DNA of 22,468 bases from Lachnospiraceae bacterium (GTDB taxonomy: Bacteria; Bacillota; Clostridia; Lachnospirales; Lachnospiraceae): contig JAEDFR010000031.1 in NCBI GenBank assembly GCA_016297945.1, positions 1-22,468 on the forward strand, in the 5' to 3' direction. Shown here in pieces: positions 7,457 through 14,920 of the stretch. The notes beneath the pieces were generated by a model. It was not told the origin of the DNA and searched no databases. It saw nothing but the letters and a program-made list of their open reading frames with translations. Each line of letters begins with the position of its first letter. The first letter of the stretch is position 1. Both the position numbers and the translations under genes were made by a program.

Positions 7457-7485
7457 ATGACTTTTCTCTCAAGAAATGATATAGT
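7457..7485 (+). promoter_or_regulatory. Probable promoter of trkA-trkH
   Basis: ATGACT (7457-7462) and TATAGT (7480-7485) are spaced by 17 bases, a moderate sigma-A match. The predicted start is about 15 bases before the trkA ATG. The -35 hexamer is also one arm of an inverted repeat, ATGACT/AGTCAT (7457-7462 and 7483-7488), which spans the promoter and could be an operator. Confidence 0.45.
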
Positions 7486-7506
7486 CATTCTATATGGAGG
7501 TTTAAT

Positions 7507-8895
7507 ATGTTCCAATCAAAAAATACGACTCACAGAGGCTTAAATATTATTATCGTCGGCTATGGAAAAGTTGGTTCTGCTCTTATTGAGCAGTTATCAC
7601 AAGAAGGTCATGACATTACTCTTATTGATACCAATTCGGAAAAAATCCAGGCCGCAACAAATCTTTACGACATTATGGGCGTTACCGGAAACGGTGCCAG
7701 TTACAGTGTTCAAATGGAGGCTGGAGTGGAAGGAGCCGATTTGCTAATTGCGGTTACCGCATCCGATGAATTAAATCTTTTGTGCTGTACCATTGCAAGG
7801 CGTGTTGCCGATTGTGCTGCCATCGCCAGGGTCAGGACACCCGATTACAGCAATGAAGTCGGCTACTTAAGAGACAAGCTGGGGCTTGCCATGATTATCA
7901 ATCCCGAGTTAGAGGCAGCTAAAGAAGCATCGCGTATTCTGGCCATGCCGACAGCTTTGGAGGTCAATCCGTTTGCACACGGTCAGGCAGAAATGATCAA
8001 TTATAAAGTTCCTGAAGGAAGTATTTTAGACGGACTTGCAATCATGGATTTAAGCCGTCGTATTAAATGTAATATTCTGATTTGTGCAGTCGAAAGAGAC
8101 AAAGAAGTGCATATTCCCTCCGGAACGTTTACCATACAGGTCGGTGACATTATTTCTTTTGTTGCTTCACGGAAAACGGCACGCAAATTTATGCAGGAAA
8201 TCGGCGTGAACACACACAAAGTGAAAGATACTTTAATCATAGGCGGCGGAAAAGCTTCCTATTATCTTGCCAACCAACTTCTGTTAATGGGTGTAAATGT
8301 AAAAATTATCGAAATTAATCGCAAACGTTGTGAAGAATTGAGCATTTTACTGCCCAAAGCCATCATCATTAACGGCGACGGAACGGATGAGGAATTACTG
8401 AGTGAAGAAGGCATTGAAAATGTCGAATCGTTTGTTCCTCTTACCGGAATTGACGAAGAAAACATTATGCTTACTTTACATGCCAAACAGGTATCCAAGG
8501 CAAAGATTATTACTAAAATCAATCGGATTAATTTTAAAAATGTCATTGATCAGCTGGATCTTGGCAGTCTGATTTATCCCAGATATATTACTTCCGAAGC
8601 AATTATTGCTTATGTCCGTGCCAAAAAGGATTCCATGGACAGCAACATTGAAACACTGTATCACCTATTCGATCATCGTGCCGAAGCAATTGAATTCCGT
8701 GTGGATGAAAAATCCGATGTTACTGATATCTCATTGGCAGAGCTTCCACTCAAAAAGAATCTGCTGATTGCATTCATCAATCGTAACGGAACGATTATTA
8801 TTCCAAGCGGTAATGATAGTATTCATGTTGGAGATACGGTTATGGTTGTTACCACTCATACCGGTTTTCATGATATACGAGATATTTTGCGTTAG
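7507..8895 (+). CDS. trkA: Trk system potassium uptake regulatory subunit TrkA
   Basis: A protein of 462 residues, typical of two-repeat TrkA. It is the cytoplasmic nucleotide-binding ring that gates the TrkH potassium channel. The first Rossmann fold begins with IIIVGYGKVG (residues about 14-23) and has the acidic strand end DITLID. A first RCK-C domain follows at about 140-225. The second Rossmann fold begins TLIIGGGKASYYL (about 242), and the last RCK-C domain ends the protein. The ribosome site GGAGG is 6 bases before ATG 7507. trkH follows after 16 bases, so the two genes form an operon. Nothing is missing, and no c-di-AMP riboswitch is seen upstream. Confidence 0.95.
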   Translation: MFQSKNTTHRGLNIIIVGYGKVGSALIEQLSQEGHDITLIDTNSEKIQAATNLYDIMGVTGNGASYSVQMEAGVEGADLLIAVTASDELNLLCCTIARRVADCAAIARVRTPDYSNEVGYLRDKLGLAMIINPELEAAKEASRILAMPTALEVNPFAHGQAEMINYKVPEGSILDGLAIMDLSRRIKCNILICAVERDKEVHIPSGTFTIQVGDIISFVASRKTARKFMQEIGVNTHKVKDTLIIGGGKASYYLANQLLLMGVNVKIIEINRKRCEELSILLPKAIIINGDGTDEELLSEEGIENVESFVPLTGIDEENIMLTLHAKQVSKAKIITKINRINFKNVIDQLDLGSLIYPRYITSEAIIAYVRAKKDSMDSNIETLYHLFDHRAEAIEFRVDEKSDVTDISLAELPLKKNLLIAFINRNGTIIIPSGNDSIHVGDTVMVVTTHTGFHDIRDILR

Positions 8896-8911
8896 CGGAG
8901 GCTAATTTAGA

Positions 8912-10390
8912 ATGAACAGACCTATTATTCGATATATTTTGGGACAGGTTTTAAAAATAGAAGGTATTCTGATGCTGCTTCCCTGTCTGGTCGCATTAAT
9001 CTATCAGGAAAAAAACGGTTACTATTTCTTAATGACCGCTTTTTTGTGCATGGCACTCGGTTTTTTTATGACCATTAGAAAGCCCCAAAACAATGTTTTT
9101 TATCTGAAAGAAGGATGCATCACAACCACATTAAGCTGGGTATTTTTATCTTTCTTTGGTGCAATCCCCTTCTGGGCATGCGGTGAAATCCCTTCTTTTA
9201 CCGATGCTTTATTTGAGACCGTATCAGGCTTTACCACCACAGGTGCCAGTATCTTAAATAATGTTGAGGCACTCAGCCACTGTTCCCTGTTTTGGCGAAG
9301 CTTTACGCATTGGATTGGCGGAATGGGCGTTTTAGTATTTCTCTTAGCGGTTATTCCCATGACAGGCGGCTCCCATATGAATCTCATGAGAGCAGAAAGC
9401 CCCGGCCCTTCTGTTGGCAAACTGGTTCCGAAAATCAAATCTACGGCACGTATTCTGTATTTGATTTACTTCGGTCTGACTGTAATTGAATGTGTCTTGC
9501 TGTTGTTTGGTGGCATACCCCTTTTTGATGCCCTGACGACCTCATTCGGAACTGCCGGAACCGGTGGTTTTGGCATCAAAAACAACAGTATCGGCGGATA
9601 CTCCCCCTACATTCAATGGGTTGTCACGATTTTTATGATTTTATTCGGTGTGAACTTTAATGCCTACTACCTGGTTTTATTCCGTCAGTTTAAAAAGGCG
9701 CTTTGCATGGAAGAGGTCCGTTATTACCTTTTGGTTATTCTTACAACCATCATTATCGTCTGTATTGATATCAGGAATTGCTATGACAGCATGGCAGAAG
9801 TCATCAGACATGCTGCCTTCCAGGTCGGTTCCATTATTACCACGACCGGCTTTTCAACTACAGACTTTGGTATATGGCCCCAGACCTCCAAAACCATTCT
9901 GGTCATGCTTATGTTTATCGGAGCCTGTGCCGGAAGTACCGGTGGCGGAATCAAAGTGTCCCGTTTTGTAGTTTTATTTAAAACGGTTATGAAGGAATTG
10001 GATTCTTACATTCATCCTAAGAGTATTAAAAAGATTAAGATAGATGGAAAAGCAGTAGAACATGAAGTAGTCCGTTCCATCAATGTTTACTTCATTACCT
10101 TTGTTACCGTATTTACTCTTTCGCTCCTAATCATATCCTTTAACGGACATGATCTAGAGACAAACTTTACTGCAGTAGCGGCGACCATCAACAATATCGG
10201 TCCGGGACTTAGTCTGGTAGGCCCTACACAAAACTTCCAGTTTTTCAGCAATCTATCGAAATATGTCTTTATTATAGACATGCTTGCCGGCCGATTAGAG
10301 CTGTTCCCGCTTCTGATTTTCTTCCACCCGGCTGTATGGGAGGATTTATTCAAAAATAAATCGGGTAAGAAACATCATTGTAAACAATAG
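8912..10390 (+). CDS. trkH: Trk potassium uptake channel subunit TrkH
   Basis: An integral membrane protein of 492 residues and about ten hydrophobic segments, forming the potassium-conducting subunit of the Trk system. The four pore-loop filter regions can be read in order: SGFTTTGAS, then GTAGTGGFG, then ITTTGFSTTDFG, then ATINNIGPGLS. The last carries the single-Gly type of filter typical of the family. The membrane-adjacent GGMGVL and STGGGIK motifs are also present. GGAGG lies 10 bases before ATG 8912. It pairs with trkA immediately upstream and is followed by a terminator. Confidence 0.95.
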   Translation: MNRPIIRYILGQVLKIEGILMLLPCLVALIYQEKNGYYFLMTAFLCMALGFFMTIRKPQNNVFYLKEGCITTTLSWVFLSFFGAIPFWACGEIPSFTDALFETVSGFTTTGASILNNVEALSHCSLFWRSFTHWIGGMGVLVFLLAVIPMTGGSHMNLMRAESPGPSVGKLVPKIKSTARILYLIYFGLTVIECVLLLFGGIPLFDALTTSFGTAGTGGFGIKNNSIGGYSPYIQWVVTIFMILFGVNFNAYYLVLFRQFKKALCMEEVRYYLLVILTTIIIVCIDIRNCYDSMAEVIRHAAFQVGSIITTTGFSTTDFGIWPQTSKTILVMLMFIGACAGSTGGGIKVSRFVVLFKTVMKELDSYIHPKSIKKIKIDGKAVEHEVVRSINVYFITFVTVFTLSLLIISFNGHDLETNFTAVAATINNIGPGLSLVGPTQNFQFFSNLSKYVFIIDMLAGRLELFPLLIFFHPAVWEDLFKNKSGKKHHCKQ

Positions 10391-10422
10391 ATTATAATGG
10401 ATGTTTATAGAATTTACATACA

Positions 10423-10463
10423 AAGAGCTTTGCACTACGAAAACTCGTGAATGCAAAGCTCTT
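10423..10463. terminator. Bidirectional terminator between trkH and spoIIID
   Basis: A perfect 12-bp stem pairs AAGAGCTTTGCA (10423-10434) with TGCAAAGCTCTT (10452-10463). On the + strand it is followed by CTTTATTTGTTT. It lies between the convergent stops of trkH and spoIIID, only 2 bases from the latter, and probably serves both. Confidence 0.8.
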
Positions 10464-10465
10464 CT

Positions 10466-10732
10466 TTATTTGTTTGTGATACGCATCTGATGTGTATATT
10501 TTTCTTTTGTTGCCATTCCGCCGCGGATATGACGTTCCGATTTATTCACATCCAACACTTTTCTCGCATCGCTTGCCAGAGCCGGATTGATATACTCCAG
10601 TCTCTCTGTAACATCCTTATGTACCGTTGATTTGGAAATCCCAAATGCCTTCGCAGCCTGCCTGACGGTCGCATTATGTTCAATGATGTAATTTGCGACA
10701 TGAATGGCTCTCTCTTCAATATATTCTTTCAC
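10466..10732 (-). CDS. spoIIID: Sporulation transcriptional regulator SpoIIID
   Basis: A protein of 88 residues, the usual size. SpoIIID is a mother-cell DNA-binding protein that adjusts the sigma-E regulon and prepares the switch to sigma-K. The helix-turn-helix TVRQAAKAFGISKSTVHKDV (residues about 22-41) and the following RLEYINPALA and ERHIRGGMATKEKY are near-diagnostic. The start is GTG 10732, preceded by GAGGGG. It has its own sigma-E-like promoter, between an upstream terminator and the gene, and a terminator beyond its stop, so it appears monocistronic. Its presence shows the organism, or its recent ancestor, forms endospores. Confidence 0.96.
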   Translation of the reverse strand: MKEYIEERAIHVANYIIEHNATVRQAAKAFGISKSTVHKDVTERLEYINPALASDARKVLDVNKSERHIRGGMATKEKYTHQMRITNK

Positions 10733-10746
10733 ACAACTACCCCTCA

Positions 10747-10779
10747 GAAAGCTTTTTTACATTGTATGCAAAAGCTTTC
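10747..10779. repeat. 10-bp inverted repeat enclosing the spoIIID -10 element
   Basis: GAAAGCTTTT (10747-10756) and AAAAGCTTTC (10770-10779) are perfect complements with a 13-base loop, and the loop contains the sigma-E-type CATACAAT. It has no following T-run on the - strand, so it reads better as a possible operator than as a terminator. Confidence 0.5.
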
Positions 10780-10789
10780 CCGGATAGTC
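10761..10789 (-). promoter_or_regulatory. Sigma-E-type promoter of spoIIID
   Basis: On the - strand, GACTATC (10783-10789) is followed after 14 bases by CATACAAT (10761-10768). The latter is a full match to the -10 consensus known for the mother-cell factor sigma-E (KMATATT, 14-15 bases, CATACAMT); the -35 matches at five of seven. The site lies 28 bases from the GTG start. Confidence 0.7.
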
Positions 10790-10797
10790 CATGAAAA

Positions 10798-10822
10798 ATC
10801 CGCAGTCTGTGAAACTGCGGAT
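10798..10822 (-). terminator. Intrinsic terminator after the NlpC/P60 hydrolase gene
   Basis: ATCCGCAGT (10798-10806) and ACTGCGGAT (10814-10822) form a 9-bp stem with a 7-base loop. On the - strand it is followed by TTTTTC. It lies 9 bases beyond the hydrolase stop and insulates spoIIID from that transcript. Confidence 0.8.
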
Positions 10823-10831
10823 AAAATCATT

Positions 10832-12034
10832 CTAGAGTACTCTTCTTACGGCCAAAATTGTACGATACGTTGCATTACTGATTTTAATACCTGTTCTTTC
10901 GGAACTGGCATGTACAATCTGTCCGTTTCCAATATACAATCCCACATGTCCGGCATAACAGATTAAATCGCCGGGCTGTGCCTGAGAATAATCGACGCCG
11001 GTTCCAAAAAATCTCTGGCTTGTGGAATCACGTGGTATCCGAATTCCAAAGTGGGCATATACACTTTGGGTAAAACCTGAACAGTCAGTTCCATTCGTTA
11101 GGCTTGTTCCACCGAATACATAGGGATTTCCAATGAACTGACAGCCATAAGCCGCCACATCTCTTCCAAGTGCAGAACCTTCTGAACTGGTAACAACTGT
11201 CTCAATAACCTGAGAAGAATCCACCTTCGTGGAAGAGCCATTTCCCTTAGCTACAGCCACATTATTTTTCGCAAGTTCTTCCTGTCTTGCTTTTTCTTTT
11301 CTTTCCGCTTCTTCTTTGGCCTCTAACTCTTTTATCCTTTCAGTCTGCTCTTCCAGCTGGTTTTTAAACTCAGCAGCCTGTGCGGTAGCCTGCGCTAACT
11401 GATCTTCAAAATTTATCACACTCTGCTTTTTGGTATTAATAATATTTTCAAGATAATCCTGTTGCTCTTTTAGCTCATTTTTACTGGCCAATAAATCCGC
11501 TTCTTCAATCTCCAATTCCGTTTTATAATCGGAAATCTTTTGAATGGTCTCTTCATACAGGTTTAGCAATTCTCTATCATAGGAATAGAGTTCTTCGGCA
11601 TAAGACGCTTTGTTTAACATATCAGGCCAGCTTTCTGCTTCCAGTAAAACAGCAAGATACGCACTATCACCCTTTTCATACATAAAACGAATTCGCGTTT
11701 TCATATTTTCATATTGTACAATAGCATCTTCCTGCGCCTGCTTTAATTCCCCTTTGACAACACTAATCTGATCCTCTTTGGCAGCGATTTCATCCACACA
11801 AATACTGATACTGGTTAGTACATCAACCAACTCCGTATCCAGTACCACAATCTCCTCGGAAACAGCCTGCTTTTGTTCCTCAATATCATCTACCCGCTCA
11901 TTTAGCGCATCCAAAGCTTCCTGAGTCTTCTCTTTTTCCTTTTGAACATCCTGAGAAGTTTCGGCTAATACAGATAACGCAGATCCGAATGTCATTATGC
12001 AAATCAGTAGTATACAAAGTATACGCTTTTTCAT
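10832..12034 (-). CDS. Secreted coiled-coil NlpC/P60 peptidoglycan endopeptidase
   Basis: A protein of 400 residues. The signal peptide (MKKRILCILLICIM, cleavage likely after SVLA at residue 24) is followed by a long, nearly continuous coiled coil to about residue 250. A short Ser/Asn-rich linker leads to an NlpC/P60 domain from about 295 to the end. Catalytic Cys318 is seen in TDCSGF, with His363 in GHVGLYIG and His375 in IVHASS. The architecture is that of CwlO/PcsB-type enzymes, which cut peptide crosslinks during growth or division and whose coiled coil usually contacts FtsEX. No ftsEX is in the window. CGGAG precedes ATG 12034. It lies 50 bases after the foldase-like lipoprotein gene, with no terminator between, so an operon is likely. 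Confidence 0.92.
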   Translation of the reverse strand: MKKRILCILLICIMTFGSALSVLAETSQDVQKEKEKTQEALDALNERVDDIEEQKQAVSEEIVVLDTELVDVLTSISICVDEIAAKEDQISVVKGELKQAQEDAIVQYENMKTRIRFMYEKGDSAYLAVLLEAESWPDMLNKASYAEELYSYDRELLNLYEETIQKISDYKTELEIEEADLLASKNELKEQQDYLENIINTKKQSVINFEDQLAQATAQAAEFKNQLEEQTERIKELEAKEEAERKEKARQEELAKNNVAVAKGNGSSTKVDSSQVIETVVTSSEGSALGRDVAAYGCQFIGNPYVFGGTSLTNGTDCSGFTQSVYAHFGIRIPRDSTSQRFFGTGVDYSQAQPGDLICYAGHVGLYIGNGQIVHASSERTGIKISNATYRTILAVRRVL

Positions 12035-12084
12035 ATGAATTCTCCGTTTTCCTTCTCTTCCTTAATACTTCTTAACAATCCTCA

Positions 12085-13200
12085 CTAATACATGGAAGTC
12101 TCCAAGAAAGACAAACTTTCATTTTGACTTATTGTTGCCGATTCTTTAACCAGATTCAAAATTATTTTTTTTCTGACATAAGAACGCAGATATTCATCAC
12201 TTTTGGATTCAATCATCTCAGCGGCAGAAGCAAAACCATATTTTTCATATTCGTCCTGCGCAGTCTTTTTAATATCGTCATCGGTAATAGTAATTCCCTC
12301 TGCCTTTGCAATAGCCCTGCATATTAAATCACTTTCAGCCTCAGACTTAGCAACAGACTGTCTCTGTACCTCATAAGATTCTGCATCATATCCCATATAA
12401 CCAATCATGGTATCGGTATCAACACCATACTGTGCAGCATACTCTTCTAAATCCGCATCAAGCTCTGCCAGTTTTTCATCAAGCAATATCTGCGGTATTT
12501 CCTTAATTTCACAGTTTGCCGCTATCTGATCCCATAATGCGCTATCAACCAAACTTTCGTTTTGTTCTTCGCAAGAATCTTCAATAAATCCTTTTGCATA
12601 GTTTATATATTCATCATAGTTGGTAACACCATCAATACCAAAACTTGCAAAAAATTCTTCATCGTATTCTGGCAAATTAGCTTCATCAATGGAATTTACG
12701 GATACGGTAAATACAACCTCCTGGCCGGCCAGCTCTTCATTATTTTTATATTCTTCGGGAAAAGTTAAATTCAAATCCACTGTTTCACCGACGTTGACAC
12801 CTACAAGTCCATCTTCAAATCCGTCAATAAATTGACCGGAACCGATTTCAAGATGTGCACCTTGTGCAGTTCCGCCATCAAAAGCAACACCATCTTTTTT
12901 TCCCTGATAATCGATATTAACAATATCGTTCATGGAAACCGTCTGTCTGTCTGTTGCTTCATAATCATACAAATCATAGCTGGAAACATAATATCCCAAA
13001 TCCTGGTCAATGTATTGTTTTAAGTCATCATCTGTAAAATCATAGTGATCAACTGTCACTTCCAGGTTCTTGTAAGCACCTAATGTCACATAATCATCCG
13101 GATTAATTGCATCAAGTCCCTCTGCTTTCTCTTTTCCACAAGCAGACAAAGATGACATCATTGCAATCATAAAACCGACATATACTAATTTCTTTTTCAT
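12085..13200 (-). CDS. Trigger-factor-like lipoprotein with FKBP-type peptidyl-prolyl isomerase domain
   Basis: A precursor of 371 residues. The signal peptide ends in a lipobox LSAC with the lipidated Cys at residue 21. A short N-terminal region is followed by an FKBP-type isomerase domain (about 90-171: NIDYQGKKDG, FIDGFEDGLVG, GQEVVFTVSV) and a helical C-terminal domain like that of trigger factor. It is therefore predicted to sit on the outer face of the membrane and help fold exported proteins, rather than act at the ribosome. The start is ATG 13200 with GAGGAG 7 bases upstream; an in-frame ATG seven codons earlier would include the ribosome site itself. A good sigma-A promoter lies just upstream. 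The secreted hydrolase that follows is a plausible client, but that is inference. Confidence 0.9.
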   Translation of the reverse strand: MKKKLVYVGFMIAMMSSLSACGKEKAEGLDAINPDDYVTLGAYKNLEVTVDHYDFTDDDLKQYIDQDLGYYVSSYDLYDYEATDRQTVSMNDIVNIDYQGKKDGVAFDGGTAQGAHLEIGSGQFIDGFEDGLVGVNVGETVDLNLTFPEEYKNNEELAGQEVVFTVSVNSIDEANLPEYDEEFFASFGIDGVTNYDEYINYAKGFIEDSCEEQNESLVDSALWDQIAANCEIKEIPQILLDEKLAELDADLEEYAAQYGVDTDTMIGYMGYDAESYEVQRQSVAKSEAESDLICRAIAKAEGITITDDDIKKTAQDEYEKYGFASAAEMIESKSDEYLRSYVRKKIILNLVKESATISQNESLSFLETSMY

Positions 13201-13231
13201 TTTTTTCTCCTCATCAATCATAGTTAATGTT

Positions 13232-13260
13232 AGTTTAGCACAGCCACAAGTTTATGTAAA
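13232..13260 (-). promoter_or_regulatory. Sigma-A promoter of the foldase-hydrolase operon
   Basis: On the - strand, TTTACA (13255-13260) and TAAACT (13232-13237) are spaced by 17 bases. The predicted start is about 25 bases before ATG 13200. It is back to back with the + strand promoter at 13351-13379. Confidence 0.7.
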
Positions 13261-13350
13261 CACAACTGGTCTCCGGAAAATGTGAAATTTTTTTGAAATA
13301 ACAAAAAATAGAATTTATTTCCTGTTTATAACCTCTAAATATTGAATTTC

Positions 13351-13379
13351 TTGCACTTTATTTCAAAGAATGATACAAT
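13351..13379 (+). promoter_or_regulatory. Sigma-A promoter of the one-TM conserved protein
   Basis: TTGCAC (13351-13356) and TACAAT (13374-13379) are separated by exactly 17 bases, ahead of AGGAGG and ATG 13420. Each hexamer differs from consensus at one position. Confidence 0.8.
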
Positions 13380-13419
13380 AGTTTTGTTTATTTAGTTATT
13401 TAAATTCAGGAGGTATTCC

Positions 13420-13902
13420 ATGAGTACTACAGGATGGATTATTCTCATTGTGACAATTCTTGTTTTAGTTGCAATGATTGTAGGAATTGTATTTCTTTAC
13501 AAAAAAGCGAAAAAGAACCAGGAAGCCCAGGAAGTGGCTATGGAGGCCAATAAACAGACGTTATCCATGTTAATCATTGATAAAAAACGTCTCAAATTAA
13601 AAGATTCGGGATTACCTCCGATGGTTATTTCGCAGACGCCCAAATTGATGAGATCGACAAAGCTTCCGATTGTCAAAGCCAAAGTCGGACCGCAGGTTAC
13701 CAATTTTGTTGCAGATGAAAAGATTTTTGATTCGATCCCGGTTAAAAAAGAAGTGAAAGCAGTTGTCAGCGGTATCTATATTACAGAAGTCCGCGGTTAC
13801 AGAAAAAATGTGAAAAATGCCGAACCCGAGAAGAAGAAAGGTTTCTGGAAATCCACTTGGGAAAAAGCAAAAGAAAAAGCCGGCGTCAGCCAGGTAAAAT
13901 AA
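13420..13902 (+). CDS. Conserved single-TM protein of unknown function
   Basis: A protein of 160 residues. One N-terminal membrane segment (about residues 5-26) is followed by a Lys-rich stretch (KKAKKN), placing the remainder in the cytoplasm. The middle (about 45-120) has mixed charge and may form a small beta domain; the C-terminus is very basic with a Trp-containing amphipathic stretch (GFWKSTWEKAKEKA). I recognise no named family. The AGGAGG site 6 bases before ATG 13420 and the strong promoter leave little doubt that it is expressed. Its stop is 2 bases from the stop of the convergent DUF1934 gene. Confidence 0.85.
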   Translation: MSTTGWIILIVTILVLVAMIVGIVFLYKKAKKNQEAQEVAMEANKQTLSMLIIDKKRLKLKDSGLPPMVISQTPKLMRSTKLPIVKAKVGPQVTNFVADEKIFDSIPVKKEVKAVVSGIYITEVRGYRKNVKNAEPEKKKGFWKSTWEKAKEKAGVSQVK

Positions 13903-13904
13903 TC

Positions 13905-14327
13905 TTACATTTCAGTTTCATAAATGAAGATTTCAAGCCTCCCCTTGGTGGGAGGCATTGTATTTAGTCCGATTCGATAGTCCGCAAATATCTTTGCGGA
14001 TTTTTCTTTGCACTCAATATGTAATTCATCCGTAATCAACATTACCTCAAAATTTCCAAAAGATGTCATATATACGCTATTGTGTGTCTTTTCATTTTCA
14101 AATTCCAGACAACTTCCCACTTCCCCTTTACGCGTCACACGAAGTGTACTCTCACTGAAACGCAAAGTCGTTTTGCTGCTTTGTGCCGATTCCTTATCCA
14201 TCCGTTCTTCATAGGAAACATAATAATAAGGTTCCTTGTAAATCATGGATCCGGTAGTTTCTGTTGTAATGTTTTCATCTGTTCCGGTCTGTGTTCCCGT
14301 CACTTTTATCGTTACTTGTTTACTCAC
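13905..14327 (-). CDS. DUF1934 (YwiB-like) beta-barrel protein
   Basis: A protein of 140 residues with no signal or membrane segment. The alternating strands and the blocks TGTQTG, YYYVSYEE, SESTLRVTRKGE and ADYRIGLNTM match the DUF1934 family, a small lipocalin-like barrel widespread in Firmicutes and of unknown function. The start is GTG 14327, with AAAGGAG 6 bases upstream. A possible 31-aa ORF ends in the same bases (GTGA overlap). The 3' end carries an inverted repeat that may serve as terminator for the opposing gene. Confidence 0.88.
   Translation of the reverse strand: MSKQVTIKVTGTQTGTDENITTETTGSMIYKEPYYYVSYEERMDKESAQSSKTTLRFSESTLRVTRKGEVGSCLEFENEKTHNSVYMTSFGNFEVMLITDELHIECKEKSAKIFADYRIGLNTMPPTKGRLEIFIYETEM
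13937..13956 (+). terminator. Hairpin inside the DUF1934 gene, possible terminator for the convergent + strand gene
   Basis: GCCTCCC (13937-13943) and GGGAGGC (13950-13956) form a 7-bp GC-rich stem 34 bases beyond the stop at 13902. The following ATTGTATTTA is only weakly T-rich. On the opposite strand the same bases encode the MPPTKG segment of the DUF1934 protein. Confidence 0.45.
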
Positions 14328-14419
14328 TTAAACTCCTTTATTTCCCCATCAAGATTCAGCTCATTTTTGATATCTGTAATATCTGTGTTCTTATGAGCCT
14401 TTATATTCAAGGTGTTCAT
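14324..14419 (-). CDS. Possible 31-aa small ORF overlapping the DUF1934 start
   Basis: ATG 14419 opens a 31-codon frame (MNTLNIKAHKNTDITDIKNE and so on) whose TGA stop overlaps the GTG start of the DUF1934 gene as GTGA, a classic arrangement for translational coupling. The ribosome site of the DUF1934 gene lies in its last codons. Its amino acid composition looks coding-like. However, no good ribosome site precedes ATG 14419, the family is unknown, and a chance frame of this size is possible. Confidence 0.3.
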   Translation of the reverse strand: MNTLNIKAHKNTDITDIKNELNLDGEIKEFK

Positions 14420-14455
14420 CACATGTATTCTTCATGTTTTCAATTCTGTGTATTC

Positions 14456-14665
14456 TTAGAGAAGTTCTCTCAGTTTATCCAGAAAATAACTTCGATATTC
14501 TACCTTAATCTCCTGCTTTAAATCATCACTGTCATCTTCCGTTTTATAAACGATACTTTCTTTTGGAATTCCATACTGTGGATACATAGCTCCGAAAAGG
14601 AATGCCATGGAATAAATCGCGAAAACTATACTATAAGCAGAGAGTTTTAATATATTCTTTTTCAT
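14456..14665 (-). CDS. Small membrane protein of unknown function (69 aa)
   Basis: The protein has a basic N-terminus (MKKNILK) and one hydrophobic segment, about residues 8-28, containing small and aromatic residues. A polar, acidic stretch (KTEDDSDDLKQE) and a charged C-terminal helix follow. There is no lipobox, so it is probably anchored by its N-terminus. Translation is supported by GAGGAAACG directly before ATG 14665. It is on the same strand as the DUF1934 gene, 128 bases upstream of it, and could share a transcript. GTATAC-containing repeats lie about 135 bases upstream. No function can be assigned. Confidence 0.65.
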   Translation of the reverse strand: MKKNILKLSAYSIVFAIYSMAFLFGAMYPQYGIPKESIVYKTEDDSDDLKQEIKVEYRSYFLDKLRELL

Positions 14666-14800
14666 TTCGTTTCCTCACTTTTCTTTTTGTCCAATGATAA
14701 TGCTATTTTGTAACCAGCTCTTTCATTGACGTCAAAAAAAGTGTTGCCTATAATATAGTATTTATACAACTATTCAATAATTTATTAATCTTTTTACATT

Positions 14801-14839
14801 CATAGTATACAATCATAGTATACAATCATATTTTACAAT
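14801..14839. repeat. Three 13-bp tandem repeats with GTATAC core, candidate GntR operators
   Basis: CATAGTATACAAT occurs at 14801-14813 and 14814-14826, followed by the degenerate CATATTTTACAAT at 14827-14839. The first two contain GTATAC, which fits the GTM-N(0-1)-KAC core known for FadR/FCD-type GntR regulators and matches the palindrome at 16729-16738. They lie between the gntR gene and the 69-aa membrane protein gene in an AT-rich spacer (14666-14920) with no other clear feature apart from weak promoter-like boxes. Confidence 0.55.
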
Positions 14840-14920
14840 TGTATTCTTGAGAAAGTTTGAAAACACGTCTGTGACAAAATATGCAAATTCCATGAAAACA
14901 CAATTGAAAAATGGAGTTTT

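Noticed and set aside
11689..11702. AATTCGCGTTTT match to an arm of the 18.4-18.7 kb element
   Set aside because: It is a 12-base match inside the NlpC/P60 coding sequence with no paired arm nearby.
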